From Pelagimonas varians (lineage in GTDB: Bacteria > Pseudomonadota > Alphaproteobacteria > Rhodobacterales > Rhodobacteraceae): DNA of 64,000 nt. A program made the translations under genes and the position numbers. The DNA lies in assembly GCF_003208435.1 (NCBI RefSeq), contig NZ_QKMF01000002.1, forward strand, positions 330,475 through 394,474. The letters are read 5' to 3'. Below are positions 43,150-51,955 of this stretch, in pieces (within the stretch, counting starts at the first letter, position 1; each line of letters starts with the position of its first letter). The notes beneath the pieces are model-generated. The model did not search any database and was not told the origin of the DNA. It worked only from the letters and a program-made list of their open reading frames with translations.

Positions 43150-44508
43150 ATGATCGGAGCCCTTGGGACCCCCACGTACCGCCGTTTGCTGCTTGCCCAG
43201 ATACTGTCTGTGTTTGGGTCTGGTTTAACGACCATTGCTTTGGGCTTGCTGGCGTTTGAGATGGCGGGGGCGCAGGCAGGTGCTGTTTTGGGTGTGGCTT
43301 TGGGCATCAAGATGGTGGCCTATGTCGGTTTGGCACCGATTGCAGCAGCATTGGCAGCGCATTTGCCGAGACGCGCCTTTTTGATCGGGCTTGATCTGGC
43401 GCGCGCCTGTCTGGTGCTTGTTTTGCCTTTCGTGTCCGAGATCTGGCACATCTATGTGTTGGTCTTCGGATTTCAGGCTTTTTCGGCGGCGTTTACGCCC
43501 ACGTTTCAAGCGATCATCCCTGAAATCTTGAAGTCCGAAGAAGACTATACCCAAGCGTTGTCTTTTTCACGTTTGACCTATGATCTCGAAGCTTTGTTGG
43601 GTCCACTGGCCGCAGGGCTGCTTTTGGTGGTCTTTTCCTTTGACGTCTTGTTTGTCGGTACGGCACTGGGGTTTCTGGCCTCGGCTGGTTTGGTGCTGTC
43701 CGTCACTTTGCCGGCGCAAAGCCGGTCCCTTGTCGCGCTGTCCTTTCGCAAGCGTGTGACCCGAGGTTCCGAGATCTACCTGAAAACGCCGCGATTGCGC
43801 GGCGTGTTGGCCTTGTATCTGGCCGTTGCCGTGGCGACTGCGATGGTGATTGTGAACACTGTTGTGCAGGTCAAACAGGTTCTTGGAATGGGGGACGAGG
43901 CGGTCGCGCTGTATTTTGCCGCCAGTGGTTTGGGGTCAATGTGTGTGGCATTGGTGCTGCCTAGAATACTGGGCAAACAATCTCCGAGAACCGTAATGCT
44001 CTTGGGCGGGGTATGCCTGGCGTTGGTCTTGGCTATGGCGGCCTTTGGTCCAGGGGCCGCTTTGGGGCTGGTGCTTTGGGTGGCGCTTGGGGCTGGGGCG
44101 TCGTTGATCCAAACGCCCACCGGTTTGTTGATCACGCGATCATGCCAACCGGAAGACAGACCCGCGGTTTTTGCGGCGCAATTTGCGCTGTCCCATTCAG
44201 CTTGGTTACTGGCCTATCCTTTGGCGGGGGTGATGGGGGCAAACTTGGGCCTGCCCGTGACTTTTGCTGTCATGTCGGGTATCGCCATGGCGGCCACCAT
44301 TTGCGCAATGTGGGTTTGGCCCAAACGCGATCCCGCCCGGATAATGCACAGCCATTCTTTGCCAATGGACCAGCATCCCACGGATCTATTGATACAAGAT
44401 GAAGCGACAAAGGAGGGGTTTTTGTTTCACTCACATGAGTTTGTCATTGATGACGCGCATCTTAAATGGCCCAATGCACAAAGACCTACTGATAGTGGCG
44501 AAACCTAG
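43150..44508 (+). CDS. MFS transporter (DHA3-like exporter)
   Basis: 452 aa with about 12 membrane helices over residues 1-395. The N-terminus (LGTPTYRRLLLAQILSVFGSGLTTIALGLLAFEMAG) resembles the enterobactin-exporter-like MFS_3 group. Unusually, a roughly 60-residue hydrophilic, His-rich tail follows the last helix (HSHSLPMDQHPTD ... FHSHEFVIDDAHLKW), which could bind metal. The substrate is unknown; family members export drugs or siderophores. It is divergent from the single-pass membrane protein gene. Confidence 0.8.
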   Translation: MIGALGTPTYRRLLLAQILSVFGSGLTTIALGLLAFEMAGAQAGAVLGVALGIKMVAYVGLAPIAAALAAHLPRRAFLIGLDLARACLVLVLPFVSEIWHIYVLVFGFQAFSAAFTPTFQAIIPEILKSEEDYTQALSFSRLTYDLEALLGPLAAGLLLVVFSFDVLFVGTALGFLASAGLVLSVTLPAQSRSLVALSFRKRVTRGSEIYLKTPRLRGVLALYLAVAVATAMVIVNTVVQVKQVLGMGDEAVALYFAASGLGSMCVALVLPRILGKQSPRTVMLLGGVCLALVLAMAAFGPGAALGLVLWVALGAGASLIQTPTGLLITRSCQPEDRPAVFAAQFALSHSAWLLAYPLAGVMGANLGLPVTFAVMSGIAMAATICAMWVWPKRDPARIMHSHSLPMDQHPTDLLIQDEATKEGFLFHSHEFVIDDAHLKWPNAQRPTDSGET

Positions 44509-44672
44509 CCAGAGCGAGAAAGGCACGCGCGCCCTTGCTGAATACGCGTGCCGGAATTTTGTGAAACGGGGCTTTTTCTTTAGGCCGGAGACAAAGGCAC
44601 GCAAACAAAATCACCGGCTGAAATTGCGATTGTCGGTGCAGGGATTTGCGAGCTGGACTTGGCCGCGATCTG

Positions 44673-44969
44673 CTACCTCCGAGTGTATAAAGTGTCCTGC
44701 CAGCGGTGCAAAATCCTCAAGGTAATGCCGATCACTCCGAGAACAATCCAAAAAATCTGGATCAGCGCCGAGGCCAAATTGAATTCATTGCTCAGGCTAA
44801 TGAGAACAAGAGAGGCGGCAAAGGTGTTGCAGACAAAATATCTGATGCTCTCACTGCTCAAAATCCGCAAACAGAGGCAGGAATAGACGGTGACATAGAG
44901 CAAAAAGCCAGCAACTCCGATGTACCTATAAAATAGATCCGGACTGGATCCGGCGACTAAATCGGTCAC
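44673..44969 (-). CDS. Small membrane protein, CBU_0592-like
   Basis: 98 aa with three hydrophobic helices (about 15-35, 42-60, 66-88). The pattern RYIGVAGFLLYVTVY ... IRYFVCNTFAASLVLISL ... LIQIFWIVLGVIGI matches the layout of the CBU_0592 family of small membrane proteins of unknown function. The start is a GTG at 44969 with a strong GGAGG ribosome site 6 bases upstream. It stands alone between the MFS gene (convergent) and the VIT-family gene. Confidence 0.65.
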   Translation of the reverse strand: MTDLVAGSSPDLFYRYIGVAGFLLYVTVYSCLCLRILSSESIRYFVCNTFAASLVLISLSNEFNLASALIQIFWIVLGVIGITLRILHRWQDTLYTRR

Positions 44970-45041
44970 TTCTGACCTCCGATAATGGACATAAAAAAGA
45001 TAGTTTTGAAATGTCCTTGGATACTATGCCTGCAAAGAGGG

Positions 45042-45073
45042 GCGTGACAGTCACGTATTCCTGACTGTCACGC
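45042..45073. terminator. 12-bp perfect hairpin downstream of the VIT-family gene
   Basis: GCGTGACAGTCA/TGACTGTCACGC arms with an 8-base loop. It starts 22 bases past the stop of the VIT1/CCC1-like gene read leftward. There is no T-run on either strand, so it is either a Rho-assisted 3' hairpin or an operator in front of the small membrane gene. Confidence 0.55.
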
Positions 45074-45095
45074 ATGTATCTATGACCTTCTAGAA

Positions 45096-45818
45096 TCAGC
45101 CGTGAAACAACGATCCAACGACATAGGCAATGCTGGCTGCAGCCCCGCCAATTGCCAAAGTCTCTAAACCGGAGCGCCACCACGGGCTGAGCGACCAGAC
45201 GCTTTTCAACGTTCCGATCACAAAAAAGCTGATCATTGTCAGCCAGATGGAAATGCTAAAGGCACTCTCAAGGCCCAATAAAAAAGGCATCAAGGGAATG
45301 AAGCCTGCGATCAAGAAGGCCCCGAATGTCACCAGCGCAGCCCGCATTGGATGCGGATCCACCGGTGCCACCCCGTATTCCCCGTCAAGCATTGTGGCGA
45401 TCCACGCTTCACGATTGGCGGCCATCTGATCAACCGCATCCTCTAGGGTGCGTCCGGACAAGCCCTTTTGGGCCAAGATGCTGCGCAGCTCTCGCCGCTC
45501 GCCTTCGGGGGTGATTTTAATATGGCGTTCTTCAATGCATCTCAGTCGTTGGATGTCATCAAGTTCAGCCTTGGTAGCTGAATAATTGCCCGCAGCCATA
45601 GAGAATCCATCTGCCAGCACATTTGCAACGCCCAAGGCAACGATAATAAATGGCGACAGTCCCGCGCCTGCGACCCCGGCGACAATGGCAAAGGTTGTGA
45701 CGGATCCGTCAATCGCGCCATAAACCACATCACGCAAATCCCCGCGGCCCGGAGGCTGCGCCAAGCGGCTGTCGATTTCTTTTTGGCTGTGTCCATGTTC
45801 TAGCGGCGTATTGTCCAT
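45096..45818 (-). CDS. VIT1/CCC1 family transporter
   Basis: 240 aa. Five likely membrane helices, with the signatures LRDVVYGAIDGSVTTFAIVAGVAGAGLS and VLADGFSMAAGNYSATKAE near the N-terminus. The VIT family moves Fe2+ or Mn2+ across membranes, and a central soluble loop rich in Glu (IEERHIKITPEGERRELRSIL) is the expected metal-binding region. The start at 45818 has GAGGA upstream. A longer in-frame start at 45875 is less likely. Metal specificity cannot be read from sequence. Confidence 0.85.
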   Translation of the reverse strand: MDNTPLEHGHSQKEIDSRLAQPPGRGDLRDVVYGAIDGSVTTFAIVAGVAGAGLSPFIIVALGVANVLADGFSMAAGNYSATKAELDDIQRLRCIEERHIKITPEGERRELRSILAQKGLSGRTLEDAVDQMAANREAWIATMLDGEYGVAPVDPHPMRAALVTFGAFLIAGFIPLMPFLLGLESAFSISIWLTMISFFVIGTLKSVWSLSPWWRSGLETLAIGGAAASIAYVVGSLFHG

Positions 45819-45899
45819 GGTAACGTCCTCGCATGTCCGGACGCGTTCGCGCCCCATCGGCAACATGTCATTCACGGCTTGGCGTTTCCATGCGCTGTA

Positions 45900-48674
45900 T
45901 CAATCCGGTTCTGATTGTGCCTTTGCTTCTGGCTCGGGATCATCCGCCCGCAGCCCGACCCATCGGTTCAGCCACGCCAAACCGGCCAAAGACAGGCCAA
46001 GGACGAGGAAAGAGAACACCCGTACCAACCCTTGCAATCCAGAGATATCGATCAAAAACACCTTGGCGACGGCCAGTGCCATCACAAACACTCCGGCGCG
46101 GCGCAACAGGTCTGATTTGCGGGCCAATGCTTGATAAAACAGGGAGGCACCGGTCAGCAATAGCGTCACAGTATAGGTATAGAGTTCGGGCTGGGTCAGA
46201 CCAAATTGCACGGGCATAGCTGCATTGCCACGCCATCCGTGGCGGATCGCCAACGCGGTCCAAACCACCGTCAACAGTATGGCCAAAGCATTGACAACAA
46301 AACGCAACCGCACAAACTTTTTTGGTAGAATCCGACTGGATAAGACCAAGGCACCCGCTGGTAATAAGTAAGCCGCGAGCAGAGTATTCACGATCACCAC
46401 CCCAATAACGTTTTGCGGCTCGAGCAGCGGGTTTGCCAAGGTTACGGAAACGACAATCGCTCCGGCGGCGCAAATAGCATAGGTTGCGGCAAGGGCTGCG
46501 CGTACCCAAAGTAGGCTACCTCCCAGTTGCATACGATGAATTTGCGCGGATGCCAGCAAAACCCAGATGGTTGCGTAAAGGCCCATCTGCCAGTGCATCC
46601 CAGTGACATCGTGACCCGCGAAGTGTTCGATTGCATGGTAAAGAACGAGGCTTAGTGTAAGCCCGCCGACGGACCAAGTGGCGCTTTCCAAAACCACCTG
46701 CGCCTTGGGACGCGGCAACGGAATTTGCAGACGAAAGGCCACGAACAAGGCAATCGAGGTCCCCCCGTAGGTCAGGAACATCTCCCAGAAGGGGGCTATA
46801 GTGGCCCAGTCAAGGCCGGGGTCAAAGACCAACCGAAAGCCAACGCCAATGACACCGGACAGGATATAGGCTCCGAGTAAGGGCAGATCGAACCGGCGGT
46901 CCAATGCGGCAGCCGACAAAACAGTGGCAGCTAGGGCGAGCGTCAACGCCGCTTCGGTCAACACGATGCCAAGCGCAAACGCCAGACAGGCCAGGGCCGA
47001 AATCACCGCAAGAGATATCCGCATTTTGTTGGCGCTCTCGGTGCGGGCATATTGAACGGCCAATGCTGTCATCAAACAGGACAGACCCAAAGCATGAAAC
47101 GCCCATGGCCATTCCCCGATCAGATCGACGGGGTGCCATGTCAGCTCCAGCGCAATCCCTGCCAGTGGGGCCAGTAACACCGCTAACGCCGTCCAAACCG
47201 CCTGATATTGGACGGCGTTAAAGCTGCGCCAAGCCGCGACAAGCGTTGGCACGAGAGCTGCCAAAAGAGCCATGGATACGCCCCAAAGCATCCGGACTTC
47301 GGTCTGGCCTTCATGTGCTAACAATGTGTCATGCATCAACTGACGGACATGCCAGTTCGCGTCGGGCCACGCCAACAAGGCAAGGATTATGCCTGCGGGG
47401 ATCACAGTGTGATCTTGAATGGCGGGGGCGGCGCGTACCCACAAGATGAAAAGCACAGCCAGCCCGGACGCCAGCGCCAAACTGAGCCAAAAAGTGCCGA
47501 CGCTGTTCTGCGCGGTCAAGACCAGCGGCACGCAGGCTGCGGTTGTGATGCCCATGGACAAGCGCACCGGAAAAATCGGCCAAACCGCTCTGATCTTGTT
47601 CTGCTTCAGGTCCCAAAATGTTTGGACAAAAGAAGGCCCGCCATGATCGGGCCATAACCCGCGTGACGGGATCAAAACCGCTGCAATTATCATTCCGGAG
47701 CAATAAGCAGCAAATCCTGCATTGAGGGCTGCGTTGGACATGCCAGATGCCCACAAAGCGGCTCCGGCCCCCATGCCTGCAACCAAGGTCAGCACACTGA
47801 TCCAAGCCCAGCGGCGCACCGTATCGATGCCCAGACCCAAGATGACCATCAACCCGAAATAGAGAAACAGCCATTCCGGCGTTTGGGATGAGCCACCGAC
47901 CAAAAACGGCGCAGCCAAACCACCGAGTAATCCGATGGCCGCCAGCAAAGATCCATGAAACCAGCCCAAAACCATGCCAAGCATGGCAACGGCAAACAAT
48001 CCGGCAAATGCGGGCGTTGCGCCGATCAGCCCGTACATCATCCGCGCCGCCAGTATGCCGCCCATCAGCGACACAAGGCCTGCACCGGACAGGACCGACG
48101 GCAAATAGGCAGTGGCGCTGGATTCGTCATCACCATATTTGCGACGGATCCATTCACCGGCCACGATCAGGCACGCCCCAAAGACAAGGGCGCTTGCGAT
48201 GCGGGCCGTCGGGCTCAAGATCCCGGTTTCGATCCCGTATTGGACAAAAAAGACACCTGCCAAGGCAAGCGACGCAGCGGCGGCGACGTAAAACCAGTTT
48301 GCGGTGAGCCAGCGCGTTAAGGCCGCAAAACGCTGTGCGTTCAAAACCGTGGCCTGACTGGGCTGGCGCTGTAGCTTGCTGTCGGTTTTTGGGTGATCGG
48401 GCCGTTTCCACGGGGGCTTGGGGACGGTGATTTCAGGCGGCGCGCTTTGAATTTGATCGGCTGGGCGCGCCGACGTGCCTAAAGGCACCACATTTTCTGC
48501 GGCTTTGGCTGGCGGAGCCTTGGGTGGACCGGAATCGCGCCAAAGCAGCTCCAACTGCGCTGTCAGCTCCGCAACTTGGCGGCGCAACCTGACGTGGGAC
48601 ACAAGCAAATAAACAACTGAGGCCGGTATCGCCAAGACCAGCAGACCAATAACAAGATAAAGAAAGTCATACAT
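45900..48674 (-). CDS. DUF2339 domain membrane protein
   Basis: 924 aa. An N-terminal membrane helix and coiled-coil (LRRQVAELTAQLELLW) and a Pro-rich linker are followed by more than 20 hydrophobic helices covering the rest. This is the DUF2339 architecture. Function is unknown; it is a common large polytopic inner-membrane protein in proteobacteria. The typical motif GIETGILSPTARIASALVFGACLI is near residue 150. It is a single-gene unit, 82 bases from the VIT-family gene on the same strand. Confidence 0.85.
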   Translation of the reverse strand: MYDFLYLVIGLLVLAIPASVVYLLVSHVRLRRQVAELTAQLELLWRDSGPPKAPPAKAAENVVPLGTSARPADQIQSAPPEITVPKPPWKRPDHPKTDSKLQRQPSQATVLNAQRFAALTRWLTANWFYVAAAASLALAGVFFVQYGIETGILSPTARIASALVFGACLIVAGEWIRRKYGDDESSATAYLPSVLSGAGLVSLMGGILAARMMYGLIGATPAFAGLFAVAMLGMVLGWFHGSLLAAIGLLGGLAAPFLVGGSSQTPEWLFLYFGLMVILGLGIDTVRRWAWISVLTLVAGMGAGAALWASGMSNAALNAGFAAYCSGMIIAAVLIPSRGLWPDHGGPSFVQTFWDLKQNKIRAVWPIFPVRLSMGITTAACVPLVLTAQNSVGTFWLSLALASGLAVLFILWVRAAPAIQDHTVIPAGIILALLAWPDANWHVRQLMHDTLLAHEGQTEVRMLWGVSMALLAALVPTLVAAWRSFNAVQYQAVWTALAVLLAPLAGIALELTWHPVDLIGEWPWAFHALGLSCLMTALAVQYARTESANKMRISLAVISALACLAFALGIVLTEAALTLALAATVLSAAALDRRFDLPLLGAYILSGVIGVGFRLVFDPGLDWATIAPFWEMFLTYGGTSIALFVAFRLQIPLPRPKAQVVLESATWSVGGLTLSLVLYHAIEHFAGHDVTGMHWQMGLYATIWVLLASAQIHRMQLGGSLLWVRAALAATYAICAAGAIVVSVTLANPLLEPQNVIGVVIVNTLLAAYLLPAGALVLSSRILPKKFVRLRFVVNALAILLTVVWTALAIRHGWRGNAAMPVQFGLTQPELYTYTVTLLLTGASLFYQALARKSDLLRRAGVFVMALAVAKVFLIDISGLQGLVRVFSFLVLGLSLAGLAWLNRWVGLRADDPEPEAKAQSEPD

Positions 48675-48813
48675 TGTTCATGGTCCTTCTTGGCCCTGCG
48701 AAAACGCGCTCCGGCACCGTAGCGCGGATTTTTAGCAAAGGGAGGTAGGGCAAACCGGACCTGCCTTACCCCTTTCGATCATAGGCGGTAACGATGAAAA
48801 GGGGCGCGCGCAG

Positions 48814-49824
48814 TTAGCTTTTTCCCGAGGAAAACAACCCGCCCAATGCCTGCCGGATGATCCCGCTGACAGAAGGACGCTTGGCGGCAGAAAATGGCAG
48901 CGGGCGGCACACTTCGATGGCAGCAACGCCAACACGGGCAGTCAATGATCCGTTCACGACACCTTCGCCAAAGCGGCGTGACAGCTTGCCCAGAATGCTT
49001 CCGCCAAGGATGGGTTCCAGCATATCGTCACCCACGGCCACAGCGCCGGTTGCCACCAAATGGGACATCACGGCGCGGGTCAGGCGCCAACTGCCGAGTG
49101 TGCCAGACCGGCCACCATAGATTTCAGCAATGCGGCGGATCATCCGCAGGTTGGCGGTGAGCGCGGTTGCAACATCGGCCAGCGCCATTGGCACCAATGC
49201 GGTGACGGTGGCGACCTGCCGTGCAGCGGCTTCGACTTCGCGTTGCGCGGCGATATCCAGCGGCACCAAAAGTTCGGTTTCTGCCAAGGCCAACAGTCCC
49301 GACGCGTCAAAGACTTCGTCTTGCCGCTCCATCAGACGTGTGCGGCCCCAACGTGTGTCATCGCGGCATTGATACAGGGCCAAAAGCTGGGTGTTGACGG
49401 ATCGGGCGGCTTGCAGGTCATCATCGGCAAGCGCACTGTCGGCGGCACGGTGCAGGGCATCAATACGCGACAGGCGGGAAAATGCGGCGACTTCCTTGAT
49501 TATTATCAGCATACACACCAGCAAAAACAGACCGAGCAGCCCGGTGACTGCCCAACCTAGCATGGGGCTGGAGGCGATCAGAGCGGTGACATAATTCCAC
49601 GCCGCAATCGAGACAACTGTGCTGAGTAAGGCCAGCAACAACCTCCAGAACCAGCGGGCCAGTTGCGACGGCTGGCGGGTTGCCAGTGCGGCCACGGTTG
49701 CCATGGCTTGCCCTTGCGGAGGCAATTCGGACTGCGTTTCGGGAACGGGGGCCACCTCTGAGGGGGAAGGGGCGGGGCCATCATCTTCGAGATCAATCAG
49801 GACGGGGCCTTTTGTGTCAGTCAT
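48814..49824 (-). CDS. ycjF: TIGR01620/YcjF-like membrane protein
   Basis: 336 aa. Two adjacent membrane helices (about 60-105: FWRLLLALLSTVVSIAAWNYV, then LGWAVTGLLGLFLLVCMLII) precede a helical domain with GRSGTLGSWRLTRAVMSHLVATGAVAVGDDMLEP, typical of YcjF. YcjF partners with the GTPase-like YcjX, and both are linked to stress and phage-shock responses in enterobacteria. The start at 49824 overlaps the upstream GNAT stop (ATGA). It is the last gene of the three-gene unit. Confidence 0.85.
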   Translation of the reverse strand: MTDTKGPVLIDLEDDGPAPSPSEVAPVPETQSELPPQGQAMATVAALATRQPSQLARWFWRLLLALLSTVVSIAAWNYVTALIASSPMLGWAVTGLLGLFLLVCMLIIIKEVAAFSRLSRIDALHRAADSALADDDLQAARSVNTQLLALYQCRDDTRWGRTRLMERQDEVFDASGLLALAETELLVPLDIAAQREVEAAARQVATVTALVPMALADVATALTANLRMIRRIAEIYGGRSGTLGSWRLTRAVMSHLVATGAVAVGDDMLEPILGGSILGKLSRRFGEGVVNGSLTARVGVAAIEVCRPLPFSAAKRPSVSGIIRQALGGLFSSGKS

Positions 49825-50318
49825 GTGGTGGCGTCCTTTGATTTGGTGGCAAGGGCTTCGATCGTGGCAGATTTTGGCTTGGACCATAAAAAGCGCACAT
49901 CCGGCAAGCCTTCGTCATTGTCGGCACCTGAGGTTCGCTCGACCTCGGCAAAAGCATGACGTTTATAGAAGCGTTGCGCGCCGGTGTTGGCTTGAAATGT
50001 CCAAAGGTTCAGACTGTCGACCTGTGTTTTTGCATGGTCCAAAAGCGCGGTGCCCACCCCTTTGCCCTGTGCTTTGGACATGACGAAAAGCGCGTGCACA
50101 TCAGCGGCTTCGCGGGCAATAAAACCGATGATTTGACCGGCATCATCTTCGGCCACAGAAACCCAGCCATGGTCAATCATGCGTCCTGCATGCGAAATGT
50201 CTTCGGCACCGCTGTGCAGGCGCGGTTTCCACGGATTGGCCGCGACGGCTTCGGTGATCATCGCCCCTAATTTGCCGGCGTCCGTTGACCTTGCTGTTCG
50301 CAGTGTGACCTGTGTCAC
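49821..50318 (-). CDS. GNAT-family N-acetyltransferase
   Basis: 165 aa. The acetyl-CoA-binding motif A is seen as VMSKAQGKGVGTALLDHAK, preceded by beta strands of the GNAT core (HALFVM) and followed by NTGAQRFYKRHAF, the usual motif-B helix and beta-bulge region. The substrate is unknown. It is embedded between ycjX and ycjF with 4-base overlaps on both sides, an unusual place for an acetyltransferase that suggests a functional tie to that pair. Confidence 0.85.
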   Translation of the reverse strand: MTQVTLRTARSTDAGKLGAMITEAVAANPWKPRLHSGAEDISHAGRMIDHGWVSVAEDDAGQIIGFIAREAADVHALFVMSKAQGKGVGTALLDHAKTQVDSLNLWTFQANTGAQRFYKRHAFAEVERTSGADNDEGLPDVRFLWSKPKSATIEALATKSKDATT

Positions 50319-51730
50319 AGCTTGTCGCCCAGCAAGAATTGGGCTGCGCGGTCAAGACGGATATGCGGCGGGCCATTGCCGGGTTTTAGAGTCAGTTGGG
50401 CAGGGGCAAAATTCATCACCTGATAATCCTGATCAAGCCAACCGGTTGCTCCGTCGCGCGCCGGTCCCAGCAGGTGCGATGGGTCATCGGGCAGGTTGCC
50501 GGGGAAAAACGCTGCTTGCTTTCCGGTTTCCAACAAAGTGCCGCGTACACAATCCAGATCACGTCCGCCGTGGCTGATGGTTTGTTCGGTGGTCGCCCGC
50601 AGACTTGCCAAAGCCATGGCTTGGGTCTCGGCCCCCGCAAAGCGGGCGCGATCGCGGGCATCGCGGATCAGGGCCTCCATGATGGCGGATAATTTCGGGT
50701 GTTGAGAATGGTGCAGGTGGTCGGCCTTGGTGGCCGCGAACAAGATTTTTTCGACCCGCTTCCCTAGCAGCAGATTGGTCAAAAAGGCATTCGCACCGGG
50801 GCGGTAAGCGGTCAGAATATCCGCCATAGTCTGGCGTAGGTCTTCAACCGCGCGCGGTCCGGCATGAATTGCCCCCAAGGCATCGACCAGCACGACCTGC
50901 CGGTCTATCCGCGAAAAATGATCGCGGAAAAACGGTTTCACCACCCGCGATTTATAGGCTTCAAATCGGCGCTCCATCTCTCGCCACAGCGATTTGCGCG
51001 GCACAGTTCCTTTGGGCGGAAGCGGTGCAAAGGTCAGCACAGGCGATCCGGCAAGTTCGCCGGGCAGCAAAAACCGCCCGGGCGAGCAATCGGAAAATCC
51101 GGCTTTGCGGGCGACATGCAGCGCCTTTGTGTATGTGTCCGCCAATGCGCGGGCACGGGTTTCGTCAAAGGTTTGGGCGCAGTCTTCGGCCTTGGCCATT
51201 GCGACATAGGCTGGACCATCGGGCCGATGCTCCATCCGCGTCAGCATTTCCGACGACCAATCGGCATAGTCCTTGTGCATCAGGCTCAGATCCAGCAGCC
51301 ATTCACCGGGGTAGTCAATGATATCAACATGAACGGTGCGCGGGCCTTGGAAACCGGACAAAAGCCCGCTGGGCGCTACTTTCAACGACAAACGCAATTC
51401 GGAAATCGCGCGGGTGCTGTCTGGCCAATGCGGTTCGCGCGCTGTCAACGCACCAAGGTGGTTTTCATAATCGAACCGGGCGATTGTGTCGTCGGGCTGC
51501 GGTTGAAGATAGGCTGATAGAATGCGGCCTTCGGATTGGGCCACCAATTGCGGCATACGCCCGCGATCCAGCAGGTTGGCAACCAACGAGGTGATGAATA
51601 CCGTCTTGCCTGCGCGTGCCAAACCTGTGACGCCAAGGCGAATGGTCGGTTCCATAAATGTTTCGGATATGGTGTCCGTCACATTGCCCACAGAGCGTGC
51701 AACCGTATCTGCAATCGTGCCAATCACCAT
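50315..51730 (-). CDS. ycjX: YcjX-like P-loop protein (DUF463)
   Basis: 471 aa. A P-loop (GLARAGKTVFITSLVANLL, residues 33-51) and Walker-B-like DIIDYPGEWLLDL mark it as a YcjX-type GTPase-like protein. It is linked by gene order to YcjF and to stress responses. The C-terminal region has the conserved KADHLHHSQHPKL (NKxD-like) motif. It is the first gene of the ycjX-GNAT-ycjF unit. The start at 51730 gives a short extension before the conserved FMEPTIRLGVTGLARAGKT. Confidence 0.88.
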   Translation of the reverse strand: MVIGTIADTVARSVGNVTDTISETFMEPTIRLGVTGLARAGKTVFITSLVANLLDRGRMPQLVAQSEGRILSAYLQPQPDDTIARFDYENHLGALTAREPHWPDSTRAISELRLSLKVAPSGLLSGFQGPRTVHVDIIDYPGEWLLDLSLMHKDYADWSSEMLTRMEHRPDGPAYVAMAKAEDCAQTFDETRARALADTYTKALHVARKAGFSDCSPGRFLLPGELAGSPVLTFAPLPPKGTVPRKSLWREMERRFEAYKSRVVKPFFRDHFSRIDRQVVLVDALGAIHAGPRAVEDLRQTMADILTAYRPGANAFLTNLLLGKRVEKILFAATKADHLHHSQHPKLSAIMEALIRDARDRARFAGAETQAMALASLRATTEQTISHGGRDLDCVRGTLLETGKQAAFFPGNLPDDPSHLLGPARDGATGWLDQDYQVMNFAPAQLTLKPGNGPPHIRLDRAAQFLLGDKL

Positions 51731-51955
51731 AAAAATGCGCCCTTTGGTTCAAACTCGGATGCAACTTAGTCATCCCGGCCCCGAACAACCAGAGCCCGCA
51801 GGACGGGGAATTCGACAAACTGTGCTGCAAAGGCCAAACCTGCTGCTTTTGGGGGCGTCACCTTGAAAGCACGGTCTTGGTGGCATCCAGGGAAGGGATG
51901 CAAACGCAAGTCGCAAAGGCTTGACCCTACGATGGCATTGGTCAGACATGTGCCT

